DNA of 6,357 bases from an uncultured Eubacteriales bacterium (GTDB taxonomy: Bacteria > Bacillota > Clostridia > Lachnospirales > Anaerotignaceae). Below are positions 1 through 6,225 of the stretch, piece by piece. The stretch covers positions 1 to 6,357 of the forward strand of contig CAKQPE010000114.1 in assembly GCA_934256695.1 (NCBI GenBank). Direction: 5' to 3'. The translations under genes were made by a program, and so were the position numbers. The notes beneath the pieces were generated by a model. That model had not been told where the DNA came from and made no database searches. It saw only the letters and a list, made by a program, of their open reading frames with translations. Positions within the stretch are counted from its first letter, which is position 1, and every line of letters starts with the position of its first letter.

Positions 1-98
1 GCTTTAAAACCCTTCCGTCAAGCTACGCTTGACACCTTCCCTTTCAGGGACGGCTTTCGAATTGGGAAGGCTCCCATAAAAGGGGAAGACTTTAAAAA
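1..98. repeat. Composite inverted-repeat element with nested hairpins
   Basis: This is non-coding DNA rich in self-complementary segments. The outer ends form an imperfect inverted repeat: TTTAAA-AC-CCTTCC at 3-16 against GGAAG-AC-TTTAAA at 84-96. Inside are a perfect 7-bp hairpin GTCAAGC-TAC-GCTTGAC (17-33), a small hairpin CCCT-TTC-AGGG (39-49), and CCTTCCC (35-41), which can pair with GGGAAGG (64-70). The nested arrangement resembles short palindromic dispersed repeats of gut Clostridia (recollection, not a search). There is no reading frame of note and no transposase. The left boundary may lie outside the window. Copy number cannot be judged from one copy. Confidence 0.55.
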
Positions 99-118
99 TA
101 TCGCAAATGGATTTACAA

Positions 119-141
119 AAAATGCACTGAAATTGCATTTT
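119..141. repeat. 8-bp hairpin in the downstream repeat cluster
   Basis: AAAATGCA (119-126) is perfectly complementary to TGCATTTT (134-141) across a 7-nt loop. It sits between the composite element at 1-98 and the repeat at 153-220 and has no coding context. Read from the antiporter side it is a stem followed by a few T residues, so it could act as a weak terminator, or it may simply be a further module of the repeat cluster. I see no second copy in this window. Confidence 0.4.
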
Positions 142-152
142 GCCAAAAGTTT

Positions 153-220
153 TACTAAATTTTTTTCAAAAAATTTTCAAGGTTTGGGGTAAAACCCCAA
201 GGTCTTTCAGTTCGATAAAT
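153..220 (-). repeat. Two-hairpin dispersed repeat, left copy
   Basis: This 68-nt segment aligns without gaps to the reverse complement of 6290-6357, with 55 identities counted by hand. It contains an AT-only hairpin (arms 157-165 and 168-176) and a hairpin TTGGGGT-AAA-ACCCCAA (184-200), followed by the conserved block AAGGTCTTTCAG (199-210) and CGATAAAT (213-220). It lies 66 nt past the stop codon of the minus-strand antiporter gene and is given the minus strand because that is its orientation relative to the gene. An imperfect inverted pair, CCAAAAGTTTT (143-153) and AAAAGTTTTGG (221-231), brackets this copy but is not seen at the right copy. Confidence 0.75.
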
Positions 221-236
221 AAAAGTTTTGGTTTCG

Positions 237-275
237 CTCTTTCAAAAGTGAACAGAGTTTGAGACAGAGTCTCAA
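237..275 (-). terminator. Tandem hairpins just past the antiporter stop
   Basis: On the minus strand, 11 nt after the antiporter stop codon, there is a perfect 7-bp hairpin at 275-259 (TTGAGAC-TCT-GTCTCAA). It is followed at 257-237 by an 8-bp stem with one bulged base (CTCT TTCA against TGAA C AGAG). The position suits a transcript 3' end, but no run of T residues follows directly, so this is not a textbook intrinsic terminator. The first hairpin and its flank align ungapped with 182-206 (17 of 25 identical), so it is probably a diverged relative of the neighbouring repeat. Termination or 3'-end protection is inferred. Confidence 0.4.
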
Positions 276-286
276 GGTTTTAAATC

Positions 287-1240
287 TTATGCAAAAGGAC
301 TGGCAAAACAGGTTATAAGTATATAGGCAATATAAATAAGTATTGATATTATTCCCAAACTTCGTTTCCTTTCGCCTGTTATAAGCATAGGTATAAGATT
401 AAAGCATACTATTAATATACATACAGGAATATCCAGAAAAACCGTATGGGTATCTATTGCCATTTTCCCGCCCCGTATTATAGCACATACAGGCAGTATA
501 AGTGCCGTATCTATTATGTTTGCACCTATTATGTTGCCGGCAGTAAGTGCGGCTTCTTTTTTTGCTATGGCGGTAATTGCCGTTACAAGTTCCGGAAGCG
601 ATGTTCCAAGAGCAACCATAGTAACCGCTATTACGTTTTCCGGAACATTAAAAAGCCGTGCAATAGCCGAACCGTTATCCACAAGCAGTCTCGAACCCAT
701 TATTACAGCAGCTGCACCTATAAGAAAATAGACGGTTTCTTTAAACAATCCTTTTTTTGAAATATATCCGTTTTCGGAGGATATATTTTTTCTTCCGCTG
801 TCAATGTTTTCCATAATATATATTAAAATTATAAAAAGCAGTACCAAAGAGTTTTTTGCGGAAAGAGTACCTTTGGCACATATAAGCCAAAGGCATAAAA
901 CAGCACAAATAAGCATACAGCTTTTGGGTGCATACAGCCTTCTGTTCAAATCACTGGGCATAAAAACAGCAGACAAAGCCATTATAAGTCCGGTGTTTGC
1001 CGTAACTGAGCCTATGGCATTTCCTACTGCCATGTCAAGCCGTCCGTCAAAAGCCGCCATTACGGAAACCATCATCTCAGGCATTGTTGTTGCAAAGCTT
1101 ACTATGGTTGCACCTATTATAAATTTAGGTACTCCCAGCATTGATGCTGCATTGGACGCAGCATCAACAAACATATCTCCTCCTTTTAAAATCAGCACCA
1201 GTCCTACCGCAAACAGTATAAAAACAATTACTTCATTCAT
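287..1240 (-). CDS. Na+/Ca2+ exchanger-family (CaCA) antiporter
   Basis: This is a 317-residue integral membrane protein of the CaCA cation antiporter superfamily (YrbG / archaeal NCX-like size), expected to exchange Ca2+ for Na+ or H+ across the cytoplasmic membrane. About ten hydrophobic segments fall in two homologous halves joined by a polar loop near residues 147-168. The alpha-1 repeat has ATTMPE (50-55) and GNAIGS...N82. The alpha-2 repeat has GTSLPE (212-217) and GNIIGAN...D244. Glu55, Asn82, Glu217 and Asp244 fall where the four central ion-site residues of NCX_Mj lie (from family knowledge). Departures are Ala50 for the usual Gly in alpha-1, and Ala240 where alpha-2 usually has Ser. 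The ATG start is fixed by AAGGAGG six bases upstream. The gene is monocistronic here and divergent from the ABC operon. The ion specificity cannot be assigned. Confidence 0.9.
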   Translation of the reverse strand: MNEVIVFILFAVGLVLILKGGDMFVDAASNAASMLGVPKFIIGATIVSFATTMPEMMVSVMAAFDGRLDMAVGNAIGSVTANTGLIMALSAVFMPSDLNRRLYAPKSCMLICAVLCLWLICAKGTLSAKNSLVLLFIILIYIMENIDSGRKNISSENGYISKKGLFKETVYFLIGAAAVIMGSRLLVDNGSAIARLFNVPENVIAVTMVALGTSLPELVTAITAIAKKEAALTAGNIIGANIIDTALILPVCAIIRGGKMAIDTHTVFLDIPVCILIVCFNLIPMLITGERKRSLGIISILIYIAYILITCFASPFA

Positions 1241-1246
1241 GCCAAT

Positions 1247-1253
1247 CCTCCTT
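1247..1253 (-). promoter_or_regulatory. Antiporter ribosome binding site
   Basis: AAGGAGG on the minus strand lies 6 nt before the ATG at 1240. It is a near-perfect Shine-Dalgarno match and fixes the start of the antiporter. Confidence 0.9.
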
Positions 1254-1418
1254 AAAAATAAATTCAGTACCTGTCCCGATTATTACAATATAGTATGTAA
1301 TTTTAGGTAATATGCCTTTAAATTGAGATATAAAAGCCGTAAGCTTTTGTTTTATGTGACGGATATATGTTTTTTATTTGATAAAATTCATATTTTGTTC
1401 ATATAGATATAGTAAAAT

Positions 1419-1445
1419 TTGATTATATTCAGTATAATATATAAG
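1419..1445 (+). promoter_or_regulatory. Candidate promoter of the ABC operon
   Basis: Two overlapping -10-like boxes are present: TATAAT at 1433-1438 and TATAAG at 1440-1445. The second has TTGATT (1419-1424, four of six consensus bases) 15 nt upstream. The first has the better -10 but no recognisable -35 at 16-18 nt. Either would place the start of transcription about 60-75 nt before the first gene, at or inside the inverted repeat beginning at 1444. The call rests on sequence likeness only. Confidence 0.35.
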
Positions 1446-1490
1446 TTAAGCAGATATTGGCTTAACTGTTAAAACTGTTGTTTTACAGTT
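1444..1490 (+). promoter_or_regulatory. Overlapping inverted repeats in the operon leader
   Basis: AGTTAAGC (1444-1451) and GCTTAACT (1460-1467) are perfect 8-nt arms around an 8-nt spacer. The second arm shares bases with a longer hairpin, AACTGT-t-AAAAC (1464-1475) against GTTTT-ACAGTT (1480-1490), with a TGTT loop and one bulge. The two folds use 1464-1467 in common and so exclude each other. The pair ends 15 nt before the ribosome binding site. It could be a regulator binding site, a 5'-UTR stem or a switch. There is no T-run after the second hairpin, so simple attenuation is not indicated. Confidence 0.45.
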
Positions 1491-1505
1491 TAAAATACCA
1501 AATAT

Positions 1506-1511
1506 GGAGGG
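1506..1511 (+). promoter_or_regulatory. RBS that fixes a TTG start
   Basis: GGAGGG lies 7 nt upstream of the TTG at 1519. The only nearby in-frame ATG (1504) is closed by TAG at 1513, so TTG must be the initiator of the ATPase gene. Confidence 0.85.
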
Positions 1512-1518
1512 ATAGGGT

Positions 1519-2553
1519 TTGATAGAAGTAAAAAACCTTGTTAAAAACTACGGTAAATACGAAGCCGTAAAGGGTATTTCATTTAAAGTGGATACAGGAG
1601 AAGTAGTCGGTTTCCTTGGGCCTAACGGTGCCGGAAAATCTACAACAATGAATATAATAACAGGCTACATATCAGCCAGCAGCGGTGAGGTGTCAATAGA
1701 CGGATTTGATATTTTAAAAAATCCAAAGGAAGCTAAAAAACGCATAGGCTACCTGCCGGAAATTCCGCCGCTGTATACAGATATGACCGTAACTGAATAT
1801 CTGGAGTTTGTTGCCGACCTTAAAGGCATAAAAAAGAACGAAATAAAGCCTATGCTTGCCGATATAATGGATAAAATAAAAATTACCCATGTATCAGGCA
1901 AAGTTATAAAAAATCTTTCAAAAGGCTATCGTCAGAGAGTCGGTCTTGCACAGGCACTGGTAGGTTATCCGGAGGTGCTTATTCTGGACGAGCCTACAGT
2001 AGGTCTTGACCCTAAACAGATAATAGAAATCCGTGATGTTATAAAAGACCTTTCAAAAACACATACCATCATTTTAAGCTCACATATTCTTTCCGAGGTA
2101 AGTGCTGTCTGCAACAGAGTAATTATTATAAACAAAGGCCGTGTTATAGCGGTAGATACACCTGAACGTCTTTCAGACAATCTCGGCCAGAACAGTATTA
2201 AAGTCAAAGTAAAAGGCGATAGAGACGCTATTCTTTCGGCATTTAAAGAAGATACGGCATTTACATCAGCAGAGGAAGAATATACAAACGAGGACGGTAC
2301 AGTTGAGCTTGTTATAAAGGGTGCCGAAAACACAGACCCAAGAGAGGCTGCTTTCGATAACGCAGTAAGAAACGGCTTTAAACTGCTTATGCTCAAATCC
2401 GATAAAATGTCCTTGGAGGAAGTATTCCTTCAGGTAACGGAAAATGCCGCCGAAGAAGAAAATGCAGAAACTTCCGAAGAAGAAACGGAAACCGCACCTG
2501 TTTCCGACAATACGGAAAAAACCGAAAACAAAGAAGAAGGTGAAACAAAATGA
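1519..2553 (+). CDS. ABC transporter ATP-binding subunit, GldA/CcmA-like
   Basis: This 344-residue cytoplasmic ATPase energises the membrane subunit encoded next. All ABC motifs are present in order: Walker A GPNGAGKST (34-42), a Q-loop region GYLPEIPPLY (77-86) with Glu81 at the glutamine position as is usual in this subfamily, signature LSKGY (133-137), Walker B LILDEPT (154-160) with catalytic Glu158, D-loop GLDP (162-165), and switch His189. Residues from about 210 to 305 form an accessory C-terminal domain. The last 35 residues (310-344) are a low-complexity acidic tail with 13 Glu, longer than I expect for relatives of about 300-310 residues. Translation starts at TTG. The stop overlaps the permease start (ATGA at 2550-2553), implying translational coupling. 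The family is certain and the substrate unknown. Confidence 0.93.
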   Translation: MIEVKNLVKNYGKYEAVKGISFKVDTGEVVGFLGPNGAGKSTTMNIITGYISASSGEVSIDGFDILKNPKEAKKRIGYLPEIPPLYTDMTVTEYLEFVADLKGIKKNEIKPMLADIMDKIKITHVSGKVIKNLSKGYRQRVGLAQALVGYPEVLILDEPTVGLDPKQIIEIRDVIKDLSKTHTIILSSHILSEVSAVCNRVIIINKGRVIAVDTPERLSDNLGQNSIKVKVKGDRDAILSAFKEDTAFTSAEEEYTNEDGTVELVIKGAENTDPREAAFDNAVRNGFKLLMLKSDKMSLEEVFLQVTENAAEEENAETSEEETETAPVSDNTEKTENKEEGETK

Positions 2554-3413
2554 AAGCTATTTATAAAAGAGAAATAAAAATGTATTTCAATTCCATGATC
2601 GGATATGTTTTTATAGCGTTTTTCGTGCTTATAACAGCCATTTATTTCTCCATACAAAATATATTGGTTCTCAGTCCCGACTTTCAGAATATTTTAAGCA
2701 ATGTTATAATGATGTTCCTTATTCTTGGCCCTATGCTTACAATGCGACTTCTTTCGGAAGAAAAGAACAAAAAAACAGACCAGCTTTTGCTGACTGCACC
2801 TGTAAGCATACCGTCAATAGTTTTGGGCAAATATTTTGCAGCTGTAACGGTGTTTTTAATATCCCTGCTTATAACGGGAATTTTCCCTGTTATACTTGCA
2901 TTTTTCGGCACTGTTGCCGTTGCACAGATAATAGGCACATACATAGGCTTTTTCCTTTTGGGCAGTGCTTTTATCGCAGTCGGTCTTTGGGTTTCATCAA
3001 TAACCGATAACCAGATAGTCTCTGCCGTAGCTACATTTGCCGCCATATTCCTTCTGCTTATGGTTCAGACAATAGTTAAAGCCGCTTCCGGTTCACAGGG
3101 ATTTTCACTTATGTTTGCCGGAATAATAGCACTTATTATTGCATTTTATTTTTATTACAACACAAAAAATTCCGAAATCTCAATAACATTGTTTATAATC
3201 GAAATGGCTGTACTTTTAATTCTTTACTTTGTAAAGAGAAGTATATTTACAGGTCTTGCCGGAAAGTTTGCAATGATGTTTGCCGTTCTTACAAGATTTC
3301 AGAATTTTGCAATGGGACTTCTTGATGTATCATCAATAGTTTACTTTATTTCTTTTATAGCCGTATTTTTATATTTTACAATACGAGTTATAGAAAAACG
3401 CAGATGGTCTTAA
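2550..3413 (+). CDS. ABC-2 type permease subunit, GldF-like
   Basis: This 287-residue membrane subunit is the partner of the preceding ATPase. The N-terminus (KREIKMYFNS, 6-15) is the amphipathic lead-in typical of ABC-2 permeases. About six membrane segments follow, near residues 17-37, 48-64, 93-118, 129-149, 157-176 and 190-227, with a last one at 262-281. The cytoplasmic motif RLLSEEKNKKTDQLLLTAPV (66-85) is the family hallmark predicted to contact the ATPase. The end has the characteristic RFQNFAMGLLD (249-259) and EKRRW (282-286) pattern seen in GldF-like proteins. The start is the ATG overlapping the previous stop. Its ribosome site is a modest GAAGAAGG (2533-2540) embedded in the acidic-tail codons. 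Transport direction and cargo are not evident. Export or mechanical work rather than uptake is inferred, as there is no solute-binding protein. Confidence 0.9.
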   Translation: MKAIYKREIKMYFNSMIGYVFIAFFVLITAIYFSIQNILVLSPDFQNILSNVIMMFLILGPMLTMRLLSEEKNKKTDQLLLTAPVSIPSIVLGKYFAAVTVFLISLLITGIFPVILAFFGTVAVAQIIGTYIGFFLLGSAFIAVGLWVSSITDNQIVSAVATFAAIFLLLMVQTIVKAASGSQGFSLMFAGIIALIIAFYFYYNTKNSEISITLFIIEMAVLLILYFVKRSIFTGLAGKFAMMFAVLTRFQNFAMGLLDVSSIVYFISFIAVFLYFTIRVIEKRRWS

Positions 3414-3414
3414 A

Positions 3415-3420
3415 AGGAGG
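3415..3420 (+). promoter_or_regulatory. RBS that fixes a TTG start
   Basis: AGGAGG, part of AAAAGGAGG, begins right after the permease stop (3411-3413) and lies 8 nt before TTG at 3429. No in-frame ATG competes nearby, so this supports TTG as the start of the GldG-like gene. Confidence 0.85.
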
Positions 3421-3428
3421 AACTTAAA

Positions 3429-4862
3429 TTGAAAAAAATAGATAAAAACGACCCGCTGCTTAAATATGGCGGATATGCGTCTGTTATGACAGCTATTGTT
3501 GTTGTGGCAGTTATAGTAATAAACCTTATTGTAGGCAGCTTTAATATAAAATTCGACCTTACAAAAAACGGTCTTTATACACTTTCAGACGATACCGTAA
3601 CACTTGTTGAAAACCTTAAAGAGGACGTAAATATATATTCTCTTTATGCCGAAGGCGAAGAACTGTCAATGGTTACAGAAATTTTGGACAGATATGCTTC
3701 TCTTTCAAAGCATATTAAAGTAACAAATGTTGACCCTTATACAGACCCTGCTTTTACAAGCAGATATACAAAAAACGGCCAGCAGCCTACCGTAGGCGAT
3801 CTTGTTGTTGAAACATCTGAGACATTTTCCGTAATACCGCAGGAACAGATTACGGATATAAGTGTTGATTCAACCTCACAGACAGCATATATCAAAGGTT
3901 TAAAAGTAGAAAGCGTTCTTACAGGTACTATACGTCAGCTTACAAACGGTGCTGCCGAGACAATATATGAGCTTTCGGGCCACGGAGAAACACCTCTTGG
4001 CGATGGTCTTAAACAGGAAATGACATACGGCGGCTTTACTGTTGAAAGCCTTGATTTAATAAAAACACAGACAATACCCGATGACTGCGAAATACTTGTT
4101 ATAAACGGTTTAAGCACGGATTTAAGCCAGAACGAGGCATCACAGATAAAGACATTCCTTGAAAACGGCGGAAAAGCATTTATATCTCTTACTATAAAAG
4201 CACAGCAGACACCTAATTTTGATTCCCTTCTTGCTTATTACGGTATAGCGGACAGTGGCAGAATCGTTATTGAAGGCAGTGCAAACTATGCTTTGGATAA
4301 TAATCCGCTTTATATCCTTCCTCAGCTTAACAGTGACAGCAATGTATGCAAGAGCCTTATAAACGCAGGTACAAACGTATTTACTCCTGCATCAGTACAG
4401 ATTGAACGCCTTGACACAAACCGTTCTACAGTAGACATCGAAGCCCTTGCTTCATCATCACAGTATGCTTATTCAAAAGATATTTACAGCATGAACTCCG
4501 GCGGTGTCCAGCAGGCATCGGACGACCCTACAGGCCCCCTTGATGTAGTTGTTTCCATAACAGATGTTGACAATAACGGCACGGAAAACGGAACTAAGCT
4601 TGTTGTAGCCGGCACACCAATGCTTCTTGAAGATGATGTAAACGGCATGGTAAACGGCGGAAACTTTGCTTTTGTAATGAACTCATTTGATTTCCTTAAC
4701 GGTACAGAAACCATAGGCAGAAGTAAGAGTATCGGTGCAGAAGAATATCTTAACCTTACACAGAGCAAAGGCATAATAATCATAATCATATCGGTAATCG
4801 TTATACCGCTTGCTATACTTTTGGCAGGTCTTACAGTATTTATCAGGAGGAAAAATAAATGA
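3429..4862 (+). CDS. GldG-like ABC transporter auxiliary protein
   Basis: This 477-residue protein is predicted to be held in the membrane at both ends, with a large extracytoplasmic domain between. Membrane segments are at about 15-36 and 448-472, and the C-terminal RRKNK should be cytoplasmic. After the first segment comes the family signature FDLTKNGLYTLS (42-53), then a GldG/ABC_transp_aux-type domain containing LSGHGE (182-187) and a strand-turn pattern CEILVING (220-227) leading to LENGGKAFISL near 248-258. Residues from about 260 to 440 show no motif I can name. GldG works with GldA and GldF in Flavobacterium gliding, but in a Clostridia-type host gliding is not expected. Translation starts at TTG. 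The stop overlaps the next start by ATGA (4859-4862). The six consecutive Ile residues at 449-454 are simply the membrane helix. Confidence 0.87.
   Translation: MKKIDKNDPLLKYGGYASVMTAIVVVAVIVINLIVGSFNIKFDLTKNGLYTLSDDTVTLVENLKEDVNIYSLYAEGEELSMVTEILDRYASLSKHIKVTNVDPYTDPAFTSRYTKNGQQPTVGDLVVETSETFSVIPQEQITDISVDSTSQTAYIKGLKVESVLTGTIRQLTNGAAETIYELSGHGETPLGDGLKQEMTYGGFTVESLDLIKTQTIPDDCEILVINGLSTDLSQNEASQIKTFLENGGKAFISLTIKAQQTPNFDSLLAYYGIADSGRIVIEGSANYALDNNPLYILPQLNSDSNVCKSLINAGTNVFTPASVQIERLDTNRSTVDIEALASSSQYAYSKDIYSMNSGGVQQASDDPTGPLDVVVSITDVDNNGTENGTKLVVAGTPMLLEDDVNGMVNGGNFAFVMNSFDFLNGTETIGRSKSIGAEEYLNLTQSKGIIIIIISVIVIPLAILLAGLTVFIRRKNK
4845..4850 (+). promoter_or_regulatory. DUF4340 gene RBS inside the GldG-like coding end
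   Basis: AGGAGG is read as the two arginine codons near the C-terminus of the GldG-like protein and lies 8 nt before the ATG at 4859. The same bases therefore encode the cytoplasmic positive tail and the ribosome site of the next gene, which fits translational coupling. Confidence 0.85.
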
Positions 4863-6214
4863 GCAGTCAAAAGACAAGGCTTATAATAGGTGTAGTGGCT
4901 GTTGCTGTTCTTTTGGGCGGATTTGCATTAAGCCGTACATATACAGAAAAAAAAGAGACTCAACAGCAGATACAGGAAAATGAAAAAAGATTGTTTGAGG
5001 AAAATGACAGCAAAATTAAAAAATATGTTGTTTCCAAGGGCGAAAATAAGGTTGTTTTCAATAAACAGGAAAATACAAACTGGGCAATAGAAGGGCTTGA
5101 AAATGCCGATCTTATGCAGATTTCAATAGATCAGGCAATAGCTTATATGAAAGAACTGGAATATGTTCAGAAAATAGAAAACGGTATGGATAAGGCTTCC
5201 GATTACGGTCTTGATAACGGCATTACCGACGAAGCATATGACGAAAACGGCAATCTCGTATATAAAATTACCGTAGGCAACAAAACCGTTGACGAAACAG
5301 GCTATTACGTATGCCTTGATAATGACAGCAATGTTTATATAATATCCGCAGAGGCAGGAAAATCTCTCGCTTATAATCCGGATTCATTCAGAGACAATTA
5401 TCCGGCATATGTTGACTACACGGATATAAAATCTCTTAACGTAAATATACGTGACGGATTAAACTACAGTGTTGTTCCAAACCCTAACGGCGAAATAACC
5501 GATGGCTACGGCGAATACCTTCTTACAGGTGTTTACAGCTTTGATATACCTATAATTACCGATAAGCTGGCAGAAAACATCGGCGGACCGTTCTATGAAA
5601 TAACGGCAGTTGATTTTATAGATACTCCGGACGAAAATGTTGATTACGGCTTTGATAACCCTTCAATGGTTATCTCCGCTTCCGATAATCAAGGCAACGA
5701 CTGCACTGTAACAGTAGGAAATGTGTGTGCAGATGATCCGACAAAGGTTTATGCCAAATTCAGCGGAAAGGATTATATCTGTACCGTACTTAAAGAAAAA
5801 ACAGATAAAATACTTAATGCAAAACCTTTTGATCTTATAGGAAAACATTACGTAAACGAAAGTGCGGATTCATTTTCCGAAGTAACCGTTAAGGACAATA
5901 CTTTTACCGGAACTTACAGCTTAGATGCCGAAAACAGCAGTGTAACACTTAACGGAAACCCGACCGATATGTCCACATTTACGGAAATATATAAGAGTAT
6001 AGCCGGAATAACTATGGACGGTGAAGTTAAAAATCCTACAGGCGAATGTGTAGGAGAGATTATACTTACATATAAGAGCGGAGAAACCCTTACACTTCGT
6101 TTCCTTGAATATGATGATAATTATTTCGCTGTAGAAAGAAACGGTGCAGCCGAATTTGTAACAGGCAAGAGAAACCTTTTACAGATAACGGAAGCCGTTA
6201 AAGCATTGATGTAA
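4859..6214 (+). CDS. Membrane-anchored DUF4340 protein
   Basis: This 451-residue protein has an N-terminal membrane anchor (about 7-25, no lipobox cysteine), a charged Gln/Glu/Lys linker (28-55) and a large extracytoplasmic part. DUF4340-type modules are recognisable. One spans about 53-180 with DYGLDNG at 115-121, followed by a VGN...YYV pattern. A second spans about 190-330 with DYGFDNP at 262-268, followed by VGN...VYA. Residues 334-451 look like a third, diverged module that keeps the strand pattern and a YFAVERNGAAEFVT end but lacks the DYG motif. DUF4340 genes commonly sit beside GldG-like genes, so it is probably an extracytoplasmic partner of the exporter. No enzyme motif is visible. 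The ATG overlaps the previous stop. It is the last gene before a strong terminator. Confidence 0.87.
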   Translation: MSSQKTRLIIGVVAVAVLLGGFALSRTYTEKKETQQQIQENEKRLFEENDSKIKKYVVSKGENKVVFNKQENTNWAIEGLENADLMQISIDQAIAYMKELEYVQKIENGMDKASDYGLDNGITDEAYDENGNLVYKITVGNKTVDETGYYVCLDNDSNVYIISAEAGKSLAYNPDSFRDNYPAYVDYTDIKSLNVNIRDGLNYSVVPNPNGEITDGYGEYLLTGVYSFDIPIITDKLAENIGGPFYEITAVDFIDTPDENVDYGFDNPSMVISASDNQGNDCTVTVGNVCADDPTKVYAKFSGKDYICTVLKEKTDKILNAKPFDLIGKHYVNESADSFSEVTVKDNTFTGTYSLDAENSSVTLNGNPTDMSTFTEIYKSIAGITMDGEVKNPTGECVGEIILTYKSGETLTLRFLEYDDNYFAVERNGAAEFVTGKRNLLQITEAVKALM

Positions 6215-6225
6215 AAAGAATAATT

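Larger units (their letters stand above)
1254..1518. other. Divergent intergenic region
   Basis: This stretch separates the antiporter from the ABC operon and contains no credible gene. It is very AT-rich. It should hold promoters for both units, but no minus-strand pair of -35 and -10 boxes stands out. Visible structures are an inverted repeat ATTACA-N8-TGTAAT (1282-1301), a small hairpin AAAAGC-CGTAA-GCTTTT (1332-1348), and the operon leader repeats described separately (1444-1490). I recognise no riboswitch, T-box or small RNA gene. Confidence 0.6.

Noticed and set aside
1..286. CRISPR array or small RNA gene in the left gene-free region
   Set aside because: The repeats are few, diverged, irregularly spaced and palindromic in the manner of dispersed elements. 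No uniform spacers are present, and no promoter for an RNA gene stands out.
446..1310. Open frames on the plus strand opposite the antiporter
   Set aside because: They are antisense to a well-supported membrane protein gene, match no family, and lack ribosome sites. They are the usual shadows of a hydrophobic coding sequence.
1254..1518. Riboswitch or T-box upstream of the ABC operon
   Set aside because: No conserved core of a known class is recognisable. The leader from the likely start is only about 60-75 nt, and the hairpin before the RBS has no terminator T-run.
1747..1776. Missing Q-loop glutamine (Glu81) as a sign of a dead ATPase
   Set aside because: A Glu at this place in a YLPE pattern is usual in GldA/CcmA-type ABC-2 ATPases, and all other catalytic motifs are intact.
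2446..2550. Frameshift or read-through at the end of the ATPase gene, given its odd tail
   Set aside because: The frame stays open to an ATGA overlap with the next gene, and the tail contains that gene's ribosome site, so the end is genuine.
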